From: Murimonas intestini
GTDB lineage: Bacteria; Bacillota; Clostridia; Lachnospirales; Lachnospiraceae
Reading direction: 5' to 3'
NCBI GenBank assembly: GCA_003148945.1
Contig: QGGY01000019.1
Location: 1 to 64,000 of the forward strand
Length of the DNA: 64,000 bases
The translations under genes and the position numbers were made by a program. Below, piece by piece: positions 44,838 through 53,517 of the stretch (position 1 is the first letter of the stretch; every line of letters starts with the position of its first letter). The notes below the pieces were generated by a model. That model was not told the DNA's origin and searched no databases. It saw nothing but the letters and a program-made list of their open reading frames with translations.

Positions 44838-45764
44838 TTACCATGCTCCTTTGCCAGTCAGTCTCTTAGAGATAAAGTCAGTTGCCAGTATCAGTACAGT
44901 TCCAATAATTCCCTTAAAAAGACTGGCAGCCGTTGCGAAGGAATACTGTGTATTTACAAGCCCTATCCGGTACACGTATGTATCAATAATGTCAATGCGG
45001 CTGAGCACTGCGTCATTTGAAAAGTTCAGGATCTGGTCCAGGCCCGCGCTCATGATAAAGCCTACATTCAGTATCAGTACTGTTACCATCGGTATCGCCA
45101 GAGCCGGCAGTATTATATGCTTTACCATCTTCCATCTCCCTGCCCCGTCAATAGCTGCCGCATCGTAAAGTTCCTTGCTGATGCCCAGGATTGCGGATAA
45201 ATAAATGATTGAATCCCAGCCGACGCTCCTCCACATTTCCGAGCCTGTCAGAATGGGGATGATAGCATTTTTATTTACCATGAGATTTTTATACTCGATC
45301 CCGAACATTCCCATGAGGCTGGATACCACACCTCCCTGGGAAAAAGCATCGATCCAGATACCAGCTATGATGACCCATGATAAAAAATGGGGCATGTACG
45401 ATATTACCTGGACAAACTTTCCAAATCTGGATCTCCCCACTTCATTTAAAAGAAGTGCAAAGATCACAGGAAATGGAAACAGCAGAAAAATCTTGATACT
45501 GCTGATCAGCAGTGTATTTTTCAAAATATTCAAAAATGAAGGCGTCTCAAACAGCATCTTAAAATACTTCATTCCCACAAAGGTATTCTCACCAACAATC
45601 TTATAATCGTAAAAGGCAAGCTTCATACCCACGATTGCGGTCACCCGGAAGAAGATAAAGTATAAGAGTGCCGGCAGAAGCATCAGATATATCCACTTAT
45701 ATTTCTTTACCCTCTGCCACGTGGAAACCTCACTTTTTTTCCTGATCTGTAATTCCTTTGCCAC
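44838..45764 (-). CDS. Sugar ABC transporter permease (LplB-type), operon 2
   Basis: The protein has 308 residues and a GTG start after GGGGGGATATT. Six helices and the EAA loop YDAAAIDGAGRWKMVKHIILPALAIP are present, ending ATDFISKRLTGKGAW. It forms the channel with the LplC-type partner 13 bp downstream. Confidence 0.93.
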   Translation of the reverse strand: MAKELQIRKKSEVSTWQRVKKYKWIYLMLLPALLYFIFFRVTAIVGMKLAFYDYKIVGENTFVGMKYFKMLFETPSFLNILKNTLLISSIKIFLLFPFPVIFALLLNEVGRSRFGKFVQVISYMPHFLSWVIIAGIWIDAFSQGGVVSSLMGMFGIEYKNLMVNKNAIIPILTGSEMWRSVGWDSIIYLSAILGISKELYDAAAIDGAGRWKMVKHIILPALAIPMVTVLILNVGFIMSAGLDQILNFSNDAVLSRIDIIDTYVYRIGLVNTQYSFATAASLFKGIIGTVLILATDFISKRLTGKGAW

Positions 45765-45782
45765 AATATCCCCCCGTTCCCT

Positions 45783-46103
45783 CTACAGTTCTACCTTCAT
45801 CTGTGCCAGCGGCGCATGCTGCTGTGCCCCATACACATCCCTGTCCCCACAGGTCCCGGAAGAAATGCTTCTGTCATAAGTGATCTTGAAACCCAGGGCC
45901 GTATCAAAAAATACGATTTCCTGGATCCTGGACTCTTCCATTTTATAAAGCATAGCTATGTGCTTTCTGGTAATCAGACCGCTCTCTTTTATTTTCTTAT
46001 ATATCTTTTCATCATCAAACAGAACGTCCAGGGTAGTCTGGAACGGACCGCTGTTTTTGGAACGGATGACCTTTGCCAGGTCATATAATCTGTATTCTGC
46101 CAT
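45783..46103 (-). CDS. DUF4387 protein (AtuA partner)
   Basis: This 106-residue soluble protein has LYDLAKVIRSKNSGPFQTTLDVLF and DRDVYGAQQHAPLAQMKVEL, diagnostic of DUF4387. This family is nearly always encoded beside AtuA (DUF1446) proteins and is probably its small subunit. The reaction is not established. It lies 21 bp downstream of the AtuA gene. Confidence 0.88.
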   Translation of the reverse strand: MAEYRLYDLAKVIRSKNSGPFQTTLDVLFDDEKIYKKIKESGLITRKHIAMLYKMEESRIQEIVFFDTALGFKITYDRSISSGTCGDRDVYGAQQHAPLAQMKVEL

Positions 46104-46124
46104 ATCTTCTCCTATCTGCGTACC

Positions 46125-47510
46125 TTAATATGGAACGCTGCTCCATTCAGGATATTCTATCGGGAATAGCTGCTCTATCTCCTCACCAGCGATTTCCATC
46201 AGATGATATACAGAAAATTCATATACCGGACCAAAGGGGATATCACTGGGTGCAAATGGAAATGCCAGATTCCCTGCCGTGGATTTTCTGCCCGGATAAC
46301 CGTAGTGGAGGAAGGTCGAACGCAATGTGCTGCATATCATATTTGCCAACTCCTGAGTATCAGCTATGACTTCAAAGACAACGCCTGCCTCATGCCCTTT
46401 TTCTTCGGAGAGTGGCTCTGCATCTCCCATGACACCGTTTATTCCATAATTCAGGAAATGGATCTCATAGCGTCCCTGATCTATATCCTCATAATATTCT
46501 TTTGTCTGCTGCTCCACCTGCTGCTCCACTTCCTCCAGCATGGAGAGCATGATGGGGTCCCGCACTCCTGCTATGACAAATGTCCTGTAAGCCACCTGGA
46601 CCGCTCCTTCCAGCTTGACCTGGTATTTAGGGGCCTTCTCGATGCGGCTCCCTGTCACCATAACACTCCTGTCATCATACTGTTCAAACCTGCATTCCTT
46701 CAGATTCATGACCACTCCGGGCCCATGGAGCAGATAAGGATGCTCTTTCTCATAAAATGTATGTGCGGCTACAGACAGGGAAGTACATTTTCTGTCATCC
46801 GACAGTGGTTTAATGATAAAGCCGTCTTCCCTGATGGTACCCATCATACAATCCTTTGTCGTCCCCGGCACTGCACACAGGGCTGCACACTCCAGGATCT
46901 TCCCCGCATGATAACCGTATTCCAGGGGAAGCCCATAGTATTCTGCTACTGCCGCAAAGGGGCTGGGATCATAGGCCCGTCCGCAGATGATCAGCTTTGC
47001 GCCTTCCCTCAGGGCCTTCACTACAGGCTCATGGCCCATCTGGGCGACAACACCGCTTGAATTCTCCAGTCTCTCTTTTGTGAGCTCCTTTACAAGATTT
47101 CCCAGCTGTTCCACCTTTCCTGCTTTCATTTTCTGCCAGATAAACTCTTTCGGGATATCTGCCCAGATAACTGCTGTCTTAAGGTTCTCCAGGTGGTGTT
47201 CCTTTATAATAGAAGAAATAATGTGAAGTGTCCTCTCTACATGCACCCGTCCCCCGGCTCCGCCCGCGGAACCCACAATTGCCGGAATTCCTGCTTTTGC
47301 CGCCTCAGTTATGATCAATTCCAGATCCCTCCTGCTTGCTTCATCGCTGACAATGGCCACTCCCTTGCCCAGCTTGTGCGGACCGGCATCCGTACTTCCG
47401 GCATCTACTACAATTGCGTCCGGCTTTTCTGCAATTCCATTCATAAATGACTGCTTTGGAAATCCATATCCCAGTATTCCACAGGGTGCTAATATTTTAA
47501 TCTCCCTCAT
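46125..47510 (-). CDS. AtuA-family protein (DUF1446)
   Basis: The protein is about 461 residues from MREIKILAPCGILGYGFP, start set by GGAGGATGAGC. AIVVDAGSTDAGPHKLGKG, VGSAGGAGGRVHVE, LICGRAYDPSPFA and GREYDPSPFA-like elements are the family signature. AtuA is named for acyclic terpene utilisation in Pseudomonas, but relatives with DUF4387 appear in other catabolic clusters. Here it leads an operon with a sugar importer and ARH proteins, so terpene use is unlikely; the substrate is unknown. Confidence 0.87.
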   Translation of the reverse strand: MREIKILAPCGILGYGFPKQSFMNGIAEKPDAIVVDAGSTDAGPHKLGKGVAIVSDEASRRDLELIITEAAKAGIPAIVGSAGGAGGRVHVERTLHIISSIIKEHHLENLKTAVIWADIPKEFIWQKMKAGKVEQLGNLVKELTKERLENSSGVVAQMGHEPVVKALREGAKLIICGRAYDPSPFAAVAEYYGLPLEYGYHAGKILECAALCAVPGTTKDCMMGTIREDGFIIKPLSDDRKCTSLSVAAHTFYEKEHPYLLHGPGVVMNLKECRFEQYDDRSVMVTGSRIEKAPKYQVKLEGAVQVAYRTFVIAGVRDPIMLSMLEEVEQQVEQQTKEYYEDIDQGRYEIHFLNYGINGVMGDAEPLSEEKGHEAGVVFEVIADTQELANMICSTLRSTFLHYGYPGRKSTAGNLAFPFAPSDIPFGPVYEFSVYHLMEIAGEEIEQLFPIEYPEWSSVPY

Positions 47511-47566
47511 GCTCATCCTCCGGATGCCGAAACTGACGCCCCGGCATTTCTACCGTTCTTGTTTAT

Positions 47567-47611
47567 TTGTTTAACAATTATATTATAGAGCTTTTAGTAG
47601 ATATTTGTCAA
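47567..47611 (-). promoter_or_regulatory. Promoter of operon 2 with overlapping palindrome
   Basis: On the minus strand TTGACA (47606-47611) precedes TATAAT (47582-47587) by 18 bases, a strong promoter. The palindrome TTGTTTAACAA at 47567-47577 covers the expected transcription start, a good site for a repressor such as the operon's own GntR protein. Confidence 0.7.
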
Positions 47612-47716
47612 TAATAATGGATTTAATTAATATTTTTTGTCACTTTTCACATATATTTATATATAATATTAGCTTTTCAGGATTTTCTTTATGTAATCTG
47701 ACCAGAACTCCTCATG

Positions 47717-48268
47717 TCAGTTTCCCTGCTGTTCAGGACAATTTGTAATTTTAAATAAACTGACTATTTCCTCAGCCGAATCTTGCATTCCTCTTTGGAA
47801 CCATACCTCTATCCAGCCATATAAACTATAAGCAACAAATGCTGTTGTGTATGCCTCTATTTGGGAATGGTCTGCTTTAGGGCCGCATATATCCAATATG
47901 ACATCCTTAATCAAATATATTAAATGCCTCTTGCTTAGTAAACTATAAAAATCTTTATGTTTCTCTAAATGCATAAAGATGAGACCGACCAGCTTACTTA
48001 ATGATTTATCACTGCCCTTCTCATATTCATCTTTCCATTCCGAAAACAATTCTTTTATATGCATTGTTAAAATATCTTCTTTACTTTCAAAATTACGATA
48101 GAAAGATACTCTTCCAACTCCTGCATATTCGCATAATCCACTGACAGAAATATCATTAATTGAGTTATCTTCCAATAATGACAAAAGTGCATCTGTTATG
48201 TGTGTGATAACATAAGTATTTCGTCCTTCATTGCTACACGGTGATACAGTCTTTGCAGTCTGTTTCAT
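47717..48268 (-). CDS. TetR/AcrR-family regulator
   Basis: The protein is about 183 residues from MKQTAKTVSP with GGAGGGCAGAAA upstream. The N-terminal helix-turn-helix shows INDISVSGLCEYAGVGRVSFYRNFESKEDIL. The helical ligand domain resembles TetR proteins with a C-terminal TetR_C_8-like part. It is divergent from the micro-ORF/hydrolase pair, and a palindrome lies between them. Confidence 0.88.
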   Translation of the reverse strand: MKQTAKTVSPCSNEGRNTYVITHITDALLSLLEDNSINDISVSGLCEYAGVGRVSFYRNFESKEDILTMHIKELFSEWKDEYEKGSDKSLSKLVGLIFMHLEKHKDFYSLLSKRHLIYLIKDVILDICGPKADHSQIEAYTTAFVAYSLYGWIEVWFQRGMQDSAEEIVSLFKITNCPEQQGN

Positions 48269-48316
48269 TTTCTGCCCTCCTATTGACATTAAGTATAATC
48301 GTAGATAGAATCAAAT

Positions 48317-48353
48317 TGATGATACATTTGTTTCATCACAGTAACATTATACT
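48317..48353 (+). promoter_or_regulatory. TetR operator and micro-ORF promoter region
   Basis: TGATGATACAT/TTGTTTCATCA (48317-48338) is an imperfect 22-bp palindrome with 9 of 11 pairs. TATACT at 48348-48353 is a likely -10 box for the rightward genes. Repression by the divergent TetR protein is inferred. Confidence 0.5.
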
Positions 48354-48380
48354 ACATTTAAAAAGAAAGAGGTTATGATT

Positions 48381-48515
48381 ATGACGCTTATGCAAAAACG
48401 AATATTAATATTATTAGTGATTATTATCATTGCGGCAATATTAGGGAGGCTGACTGTCAGAATATTTATGAATCTCCTGCTGGGAGGTTCATTGTTTGGA
48501 GGTAACTTTCTGTGA
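48381..48515 (+). CDS. 44-residue small membrane protein
   Basis: The frame starts MTLMQKRILILLVIIIIAAI after AGAAAGAGG and ends GGSLFGGNFL. It has one strongly hydrophobic segment (about 7-21) followed by a basic, amphipathic part, as in small single-pass membrane peptides. Its TGA overlaps the GTG start of the next gene, so translation is coupled. No family is recognised. It could anchor or regulate the neighbouring membrane-attached hydrolase. Confidence 0.6.
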   Translation: MTLMQKRILILLVIIIIAAILGRLTVRIFMNLLLGGSLFGGNFL

Positions 48516-49483
48516 AAAGTAAAAATAAAAAAAAGAGGGGTTGCATTATGTGGGGATTTATTTATGTATCAGTATTTTTGATCGTTTTTGTTATCTCAAT
48601 AATTGTTAAGATATCATATCACCCTGGATTAAAAGATTACTCTGTTAAGTGGGACAGCTCAATGGGAACTATTTATACTGATATTCCTTATGGGGAGAAC
48701 AATGCGAATAGATTTGATATTTATGTTCCGGCAGATAACACTAAGAAAACATATGGATTAGTTGTTTATTTACATGCAGGAGGTTTTACCACAGGGGATA
48801 AAAGCGATGATGCAGAAATGCTGAAATGGTTATGTTCTAAAGGGTATGTGGCAGCTGGGATAAATTATACTCTGCGCGATGAAAAGCATCCCCAGGCAAG
48901 CGTTTATTCTCAGTCAATGGAGATTAAACAGAGTATGCCCTATATAGCAGAAAAATCAAAGGAACTCGGCTATCCAGTTGACAAAATGGCAATATCCGGC
49001 GGCTCTGCAGGAGGTACGCTTGCACTTTTATATGCATATCGTGATGCAGATACATCTCCCATCCCTGTCAAAATGGTCTTTGAGCTGGCAGGGCCTGCCA
49101 GCTTTCATCATGAGGATTGGAAAAATTATGGACTGGACCAGAATGAGGAAGCTGCAGCAAACTTATTCAGTATCATGTCTGGAAATAATATTACTGTTGA
49201 TATGATAGAATCTGATGACTATGATAATGAGATCAGGGACATCTCAGCCTGCATGTGGATAAATAATAATTCTGTGCCTTCAGTAATTGCATACGGCGTT
49301 TATGATAAAATATGTCCGTTTGATTCCTCAAGACACCTTATAAATGCTTTAAAAGAAAATAATGTTCCCTATGATTATTTTGAATTTCCTCATTCAGGTC
49401 ATGGATTACAAAACGATGATAAGATATATATTCAATACATGGAAAAAGTTTGTGAGTATTTGGATCGGTATCTGGGGAGATGA
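48512..49483 (+). CDS. Membrane-anchored alpha/beta hydrolase (lipase/esterase fold)
   Basis: The protein has 323 residues and a GTG start after GGAGGTAACTTTCT. An N-terminal membrane anchor (about 13-33) is followed by an outward-facing hydrolase domain with HAGGF (oxyanion hole), GGSAGG (nucleophile serine), AYGVYDKICPFDSS (acid) and HSGHG (histidine). It resembles BD-FAE/esterase-lipase proteins. It is convergent with the EAL gene (15 bp gap). Confidence 0.85.
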   Translation: MKSKNKKKRGCIMWGFIYVSVFLIVFVISIIVKISYHPGLKDYSVKWDSSMGTIYTDIPYGENNANRFDIYVPADNTKKTYGLVVYLHAGGFTTGDKSDDAEMLKWLCSKGYVAAGINYTLRDEKHPQASVYSQSMEIKQSMPYIAEKSKELGYPVDKMAISGGSAGGTLALLYAYRDADTSPIPVKMVFELAGPASFHHEDWKNYGLDQNEEAAANLFSIMSGNNITVDMIESDDYDNEIRDISACMWINNNSVPSVIAYGVYDKICPFDSSRHLINALKENNVPYDYFEFPHSGHGLQNDDKIYIQYMEKVCEYLDRYLGR

Positions 49484-49498
49484 GGAATGCCTTCACAG

Positions 49499-51781
49499 TT
49501 ACATTTTTTCAATAAATTCCTCAAACTCAGGAATCGGAAGAGGCCGGGAATATATATATCCCTGCACCATATCACAGCCCACGGCGCGCAGGTAGTCAAG
49601 CTGCTCCGGTTTTTCTATTCCCTCTGCAACAGTCTGGACATCCAGGCTTTGGGCCAGTTCTATCAGGCATCTTATTACTTCCTTCGCCTTTGTGCCGGAG
49701 GTATTGATAAAGAACGATCTGTCCAGTTTTATAGTGTCCACATCAAATTCCTTCAGCAGGCCAAGTGATGAGAAACCTGAACCGAAATCATCCAGTGAAC
49801 ATAAAAATCCATACTGGTGCATCTTCCGGATGCTCTCCTGCACTATTTTAATCTGTTTATTGTCAAAGAAGATGGACTCAGTCAGTTCAAATTCAATGAT
49901 CCCCTGAGGTATCCCATATTCTTTCGCTATATCATAAAAACGCTTTAGTGTTTCCGCAGTCCTGAAATGCTGTCTGGAAAGGTTAACCGATACAGGAAGC
50001 AGTTTTCTGCCCTCATGGATCCACCTTTTCAGCAGTTTGCAGACCTCCTTAAATACATAGAGATCCAGCTCGCATATTTTCCCGTTTTTCTCAAACAGAG
50101 GGATAAAATCACCCGGCAATATCATTCCCCTCTCCGGGTGCAGCCATCTGACAAGGGCTTCAGCGCCCGCTGCCTTTCCGCTTTTCAGTTCTGTCTTGGG
50201 CTGCAGGTATACCTGAAAATCATGGTTTTTCAGAGAACTTTCAAACAGTTCACTCAGTTCCAGCTCTTTCTTCAGTTTTTCAGTAAGCCCGTTGTCATAG
50301 AATCCGCATTTCTGCTGTACGTCAGGATCCTGGCTCTGATAAGCCAGCCTGGCCCTGTCCTGAAGGAGGGTGATCTCCATCTCAGGCTCCTCCACGATGC
50401 AGGCCCCCTGCCTGAAGGAAAGCTGGCAGCAGGGCAGCTGCGTATCCCTGAAGGAATTAATGTCCCGGATCAGACTGTCCAGCCTGCTCTGGATCAGCTC
50501 CGGCTCATGCTCATTTATACACAGGAAAAACTGGTCAGATTCCACCCGGGCCGCAAATTCCCCTCTCCCGGTATCCATATGGCGCTCTGCATTTTGATAA
50601 ATATAACTGAGAAAGCCGTTTCCCGCTTCAATACCGAATCTCTCATTGATCAGCTTGAAACCTTTCACATTCAGCAGGACTACAGCATATGTAAATGGTT
50701 CCATCGATTTAGACAGTTCCCGGTACTGCATCTGAAATGCCGCATTATTTGCTCCTCCTGTGACAGGGTCCGTGAATGCTATTTTTTCCAGCTGCCGCCT
50801 GTGTTCATTATAAAAGCGGTATACGGCAAACAGGAAGAGCGAGAAAACAAGTATCGTTATTCCCACGATAATAAAAGACTGTAAAATATACTGGTCAGCG
50901 CGGCCTGATATGATATCAGCAGGAATGATGGTGAGCAGGACCCAGTCATTTACGCCCAGTGAGTTATATGCCAGATAAAGCTCTTCCTGTGTCCCTGCTG
51001 TGAATCTGAGTGTCCCGTCCCTGCCTTCAGTCATATCCTCCTGTATTTTATGGATTCCTGATGATGTGTCCGTTCCGGTTTCATTTCTGAATATATTATC
51101 CAGTTCCATAAAAGAATCCAGCTCTGTAGGAGCTATCACTACCTGGCCGCTGCTGTCCGTTATGCAGCCAAGAGCATTGCCGCAAAAGCTTTTGGAGGCA
51201 ATCATCTTCTGCATATTCTCTTTGCTCCTGCCTCCTGCCAGCACTCCAATGACTTCTCCCCGGACCCGGACGGGTGCCGTATAAATGATATTGCTCCCTC
51301 CCATATAGCTGGCGCTGACCTTTCCTTTAAATGAAGCCTGTACAGCTTCCGTATCTGCCAGGCCTTCAAGTTCTTCCATCGCTGGCTTTCCCATCCCAGC
51401 CTCTCCAACTTCAAATACAGATCTGCCACGGCTGTCGATCATCATCAGGAAAGAGAACTCCAGTATCCCAGCCTTCCGTTTAAGGAATTCCCCAATCCCT
51501 GATTCTTCCCCTGCATCTATGATCTCACTGACTGAATCGGATATAATCTCCAGATCCTCCATCTTATGTTCCATTGTGTATCTGATATCTGAAGTCATCT
51601 GGGCAGTCACGTCATGCAAATATTCTTTTGTTGTGTCGTTTAAGACCGTCCTCAGCTGTGCAGCGCTCCATATGGAGGCTGTAAATATAACTGCCAGGAT
51701 TACTGTCAATAATGATATCTGCACTCTGCGGCTGACAAAATGCCTTCCCTGTCCATAAACTTCCTTTGCTGCCTTATCCAT
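49499..51781 (-). CDS. Membrane GGDEF-EAL protein, probable c-di-GMP phosphodiesterase
   Basis: The protein is about 760 residues from MDKAAKEVYG (AGAGGA directly before, GGAG 11 bases off); a TTG at 51829 would add 16 residues. Two membrane helices (about 22-42 and 308-332) bracket an extracellular Cache-type sensor. The GGDEF domain is degenerate: RVESDQFF stands where RxGGDEF should be. The EAL domain keeps E-A-L-V-R-W, LTES, DDFGSGFSSL, KLDRSF, AEGIE and GYIYSRPL, so hydrolysis of c-di-GMP is likely. The ligand is unknown. Confidence 0.9.
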   Translation of the reverse strand: MDKAAKEVYGQGRHFVSRRVQISLLTVILAVIFTASIWSAAQLRTVLNDTTKEYLHDVTAQMTSDIRYTMEHKMEDLEIISDSVSEIIDAGEESGIGEFLKRKAGILEFSFLMMIDSRGRSVFEVGEAGMGKPAMEELEGLADTEAVQASFKGKVSASYMGGSNIIYTAPVRVRGEVIGVLAGGRSKENMQKMIASKSFCGNALGCITDSSGQVVIAPTELDSFMELDNIFRNETGTDTSSGIHKIQEDMTEGRDGTLRFTAGTQEELYLAYNSLGVNDWVLLTIIPADIISGRADQYILQSFIIVGITILVFSLFLFAVYRFYNEHRRQLEKIAFTDPVTGGANNAAFQMQYRELSKSMEPFTYAVVLLNVKGFKLINERFGIEAGNGFLSYIYQNAERHMDTGRGEFAARVESDQFFLCINEHEPELIQSRLDSLIRDINSFRDTQLPCCQLSFRQGACIVEEPEMEITLLQDRARLAYQSQDPDVQQKCGFYDNGLTEKLKKELELSELFESSLKNHDFQVYLQPKTELKSGKAAGAEALVRWLHPERGMILPGDFIPLFEKNGKICELDLYVFKEVCKLLKRWIHEGRKLLPVSVNLSRQHFRTAETLKRFYDIAKEYGIPQGIIEFELTESIFFDNKQIKIVQESIRKMHQYGFLCSLDDFGSGFSSLGLLKEFDVDTIKLDRSFFINTSGTKAKEVIRCLIELAQSLDVQTVAEGIEKPEQLDYLRAVGCDMVQGYIYSRPLPIPEFEEFIEKM

Positions 51782-51965
51782 TCCTCTAATATCTCCATCT
51801 GCCTTAAAAACTTCAGTGTTTCTGTTCAAAGCTCATCAAAAACGTGCAAAAATCCCTCCGGTGAAAGCTATTCTGAATTGATTTCTGCATGTAATTGTAA
51901 CTATGAAGGTATTGAACAATTACTAATATTTTAAGATATACAGATTTAAAAGACAATAATAAATC

Positions 51966-52013
51966 TGTGTACGTTTACATATAGTACACAAAAAATTGTA
52001 TCTGTGGTACAAT
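51966..52013 (+). promoter_or_regulatory. Operator and promoter of double-GntR gene
   Basis: TGTGTAC-gtttacatata-GTACACA (51966-51990) is a perfect 7-bp inverted repeat, and TACAAT at 52008-52013 is the -10 box. The palindrome covers the -35 region, as expected for autoregulation. Confidence 0.55.
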
Positions 52014-52041
52014 ATCACCATCACAAATCAGGAGGATTCAA

Positions 52042-53508
52042 TTGGAACAGAAAAAGACTTTATTTGATTATCTCTATCAGAATTTGATCCATCAGATAAA
52101 GACAGGCTATCTGCCGTATGGCGCTGCTCTGCCTTCCATCAGCCAATTATGCCAATCATATAACGTAGGCATAAGGACAGTCAGGGATGTGCTGGATAAA
52201 CTGAGAGATGAAGGTTTTATACATTCAGAAGAACGGAAAGCATCCAGAGTCATATATATGCCCTCCCCGTCAGACCAGGGCTGTGATGCCATAAGTTCTG
52301 TCCTTTCCCAGAAGGATTCTGTCATGGATGTCTATGAGACAATGGCGGTCTTAATGCCCCCTCTGTTTGCATTCTCTGCCCGCGCATGCAGTGCTAAAAG
52401 CATGGACCGCCTTTTTTCTCCGCTGGAACGTGCTTCAAATAAAGACTCTGTCAGTCTCTGGCGCATCTGTTCCTCTATTCTCCATGGACTGCTGGAATCA
52501 TCGGGCAATCTGTTATTCTGCGATATCTATACTAGCCTTGAGCTTCATACAAGAATGCCGTTTTTTCTGAACCGCCATGAAGCGATGGCTTCCATAAACG
52601 AGTATGCAGATCCCAAAAACATCCTCACCTTAATGAATACATTAAAACTGCGCAATGACGAGGAGATAGTACGTGGCTTCAGCATGGCCTACCGCTCCGT
52701 GGCAGGATCCATAGATAAATATCTGGACACCCTCTCCCAAAGCTGCGGGAGCAAACCTGAAAGCAGGGAGAGCACTTATTTCTGGAATCCCGGAAAGGGC
52801 AGAGATCATTACTATGTCCAGATCACACGCGATCTGATCGATAAAATCGGCACCGGAATATATAAAAATGCCAGCTTCCTCCCTTCGGAGGGTGAGCTGG
52901 CCGAACAGTACGGTGTCTCTGTCTCAACTGTCAGACAGGCTATCTCTTCCTTAAACCAACTGGGCTTTACTAAAACATATAATGTCAAAGGCACTCAGGT
53001 AACACTTTTTAATGATCAGGCAACCCATGACTGCATGAAGATCAGGGTATATAAACAGGACACCCTCATATATTTAAGCGGCCTCCAGTTCATGGCGGCC
53101 GCAATAAAGCCTGCTGCACTCCTGGCCTTCCCCCATATTGATGAAAAAATGATGCTTTCACTGGCAGAAGATGCCCGCAGGCCGGGAGCCATCCCTCTCG
53201 ACTCCATCGTAAAGTGCATAATCAGCCTGACAGAACTGCCCCCGCTGCAGCTCATACTCAGCGAAGTATCAAAACTGCTTCACTGGGGCTACTATTTTTC
53301 CTTCTTTAATACCTGGGAATACGACTCTGCCGCCCTGAACAGAATAAGTCTGGATGCCTTAGCCAGCCTGCAGGCCGGGGATGCGGACGGCTTCGCCAGG
53401 CGGCTGTCTCTCAGCTACTGCCATGCTTTTGAAATGATCCGGGACTTTATGGCCGGATGCGGGCTGCCTAAAGCTGGCAGGCTCCTAACGCCGGATATGT
53501 GGACATGA
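52042..53508 (+). CDS. Regulator with two GntR winged helices
   Basis: The protein has 488 residues and a TTG start after GGAGGATTCAA. A first GntR domain (about 5-72: YLPYGAALPSISQLCQSYNVGIRTVRDVLDKLRDEGFI) and a second (about 255-325: FLPSEGELAEQYGVSVSTVRQAISSLNQLGF) are each followed by a helical region of about 160 residues without clear family. The protein thus looks like an internal duplication. Normal GntR proteins have one winged helix and dimerise; this may bind DNA as a monomer or bridge sites. It is convergent with operon 3, 9 bp from its last gene. Confidence 0.82.
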   Translation: MEQKKTLFDYLYQNLIHQIKTGYLPYGAALPSISQLCQSYNVGIRTVRDVLDKLRDEGFIHSEERKASRVIYMPSPSDQGCDAISSVLSQKDSVMDVYETMAVLMPPLFAFSARACSAKSMDRLFSPLERASNKDSVSLWRICSSILHGLLESSGNLLFCDIYTSLELHTRMPFFLNRHEAMASINEYADPKNILTLMNTLKLRNDEEIVRGFSMAYRSVAGSIDKYLDTLSQSCGSKPESRESTYFWNPGKGRDHYYVQITRDLIDKIGTGIYKNASFLPSEGELAEQYGVSVSTVRQAISSLNQLGFTKTYNVKGTQVTLFNDQATHDCMKIRVYKQDTLIYLSGLQFMAAAIKPAALLAFPHIDEKMMLSLAEDARRPGAIPLDSIVKCIISLTELPPLQLILSEVSKLLHWGYYFSFFNTWEYDSAALNRISLDALASLQAGDADGFARRLSLSYCHAFEMIRDFMAGCGLPKAGRLLTPDMWT

Positions 53509-53517
53509 CACACCTGT

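Noticed and set aside
46125-47510. Acyclic terpene degradation pathway based on the AtuA name
   Set aside because: None of the other terpene genes (carboxylase, dehydrogenases, lyase) are present; the sugar importer context points elsewhere.
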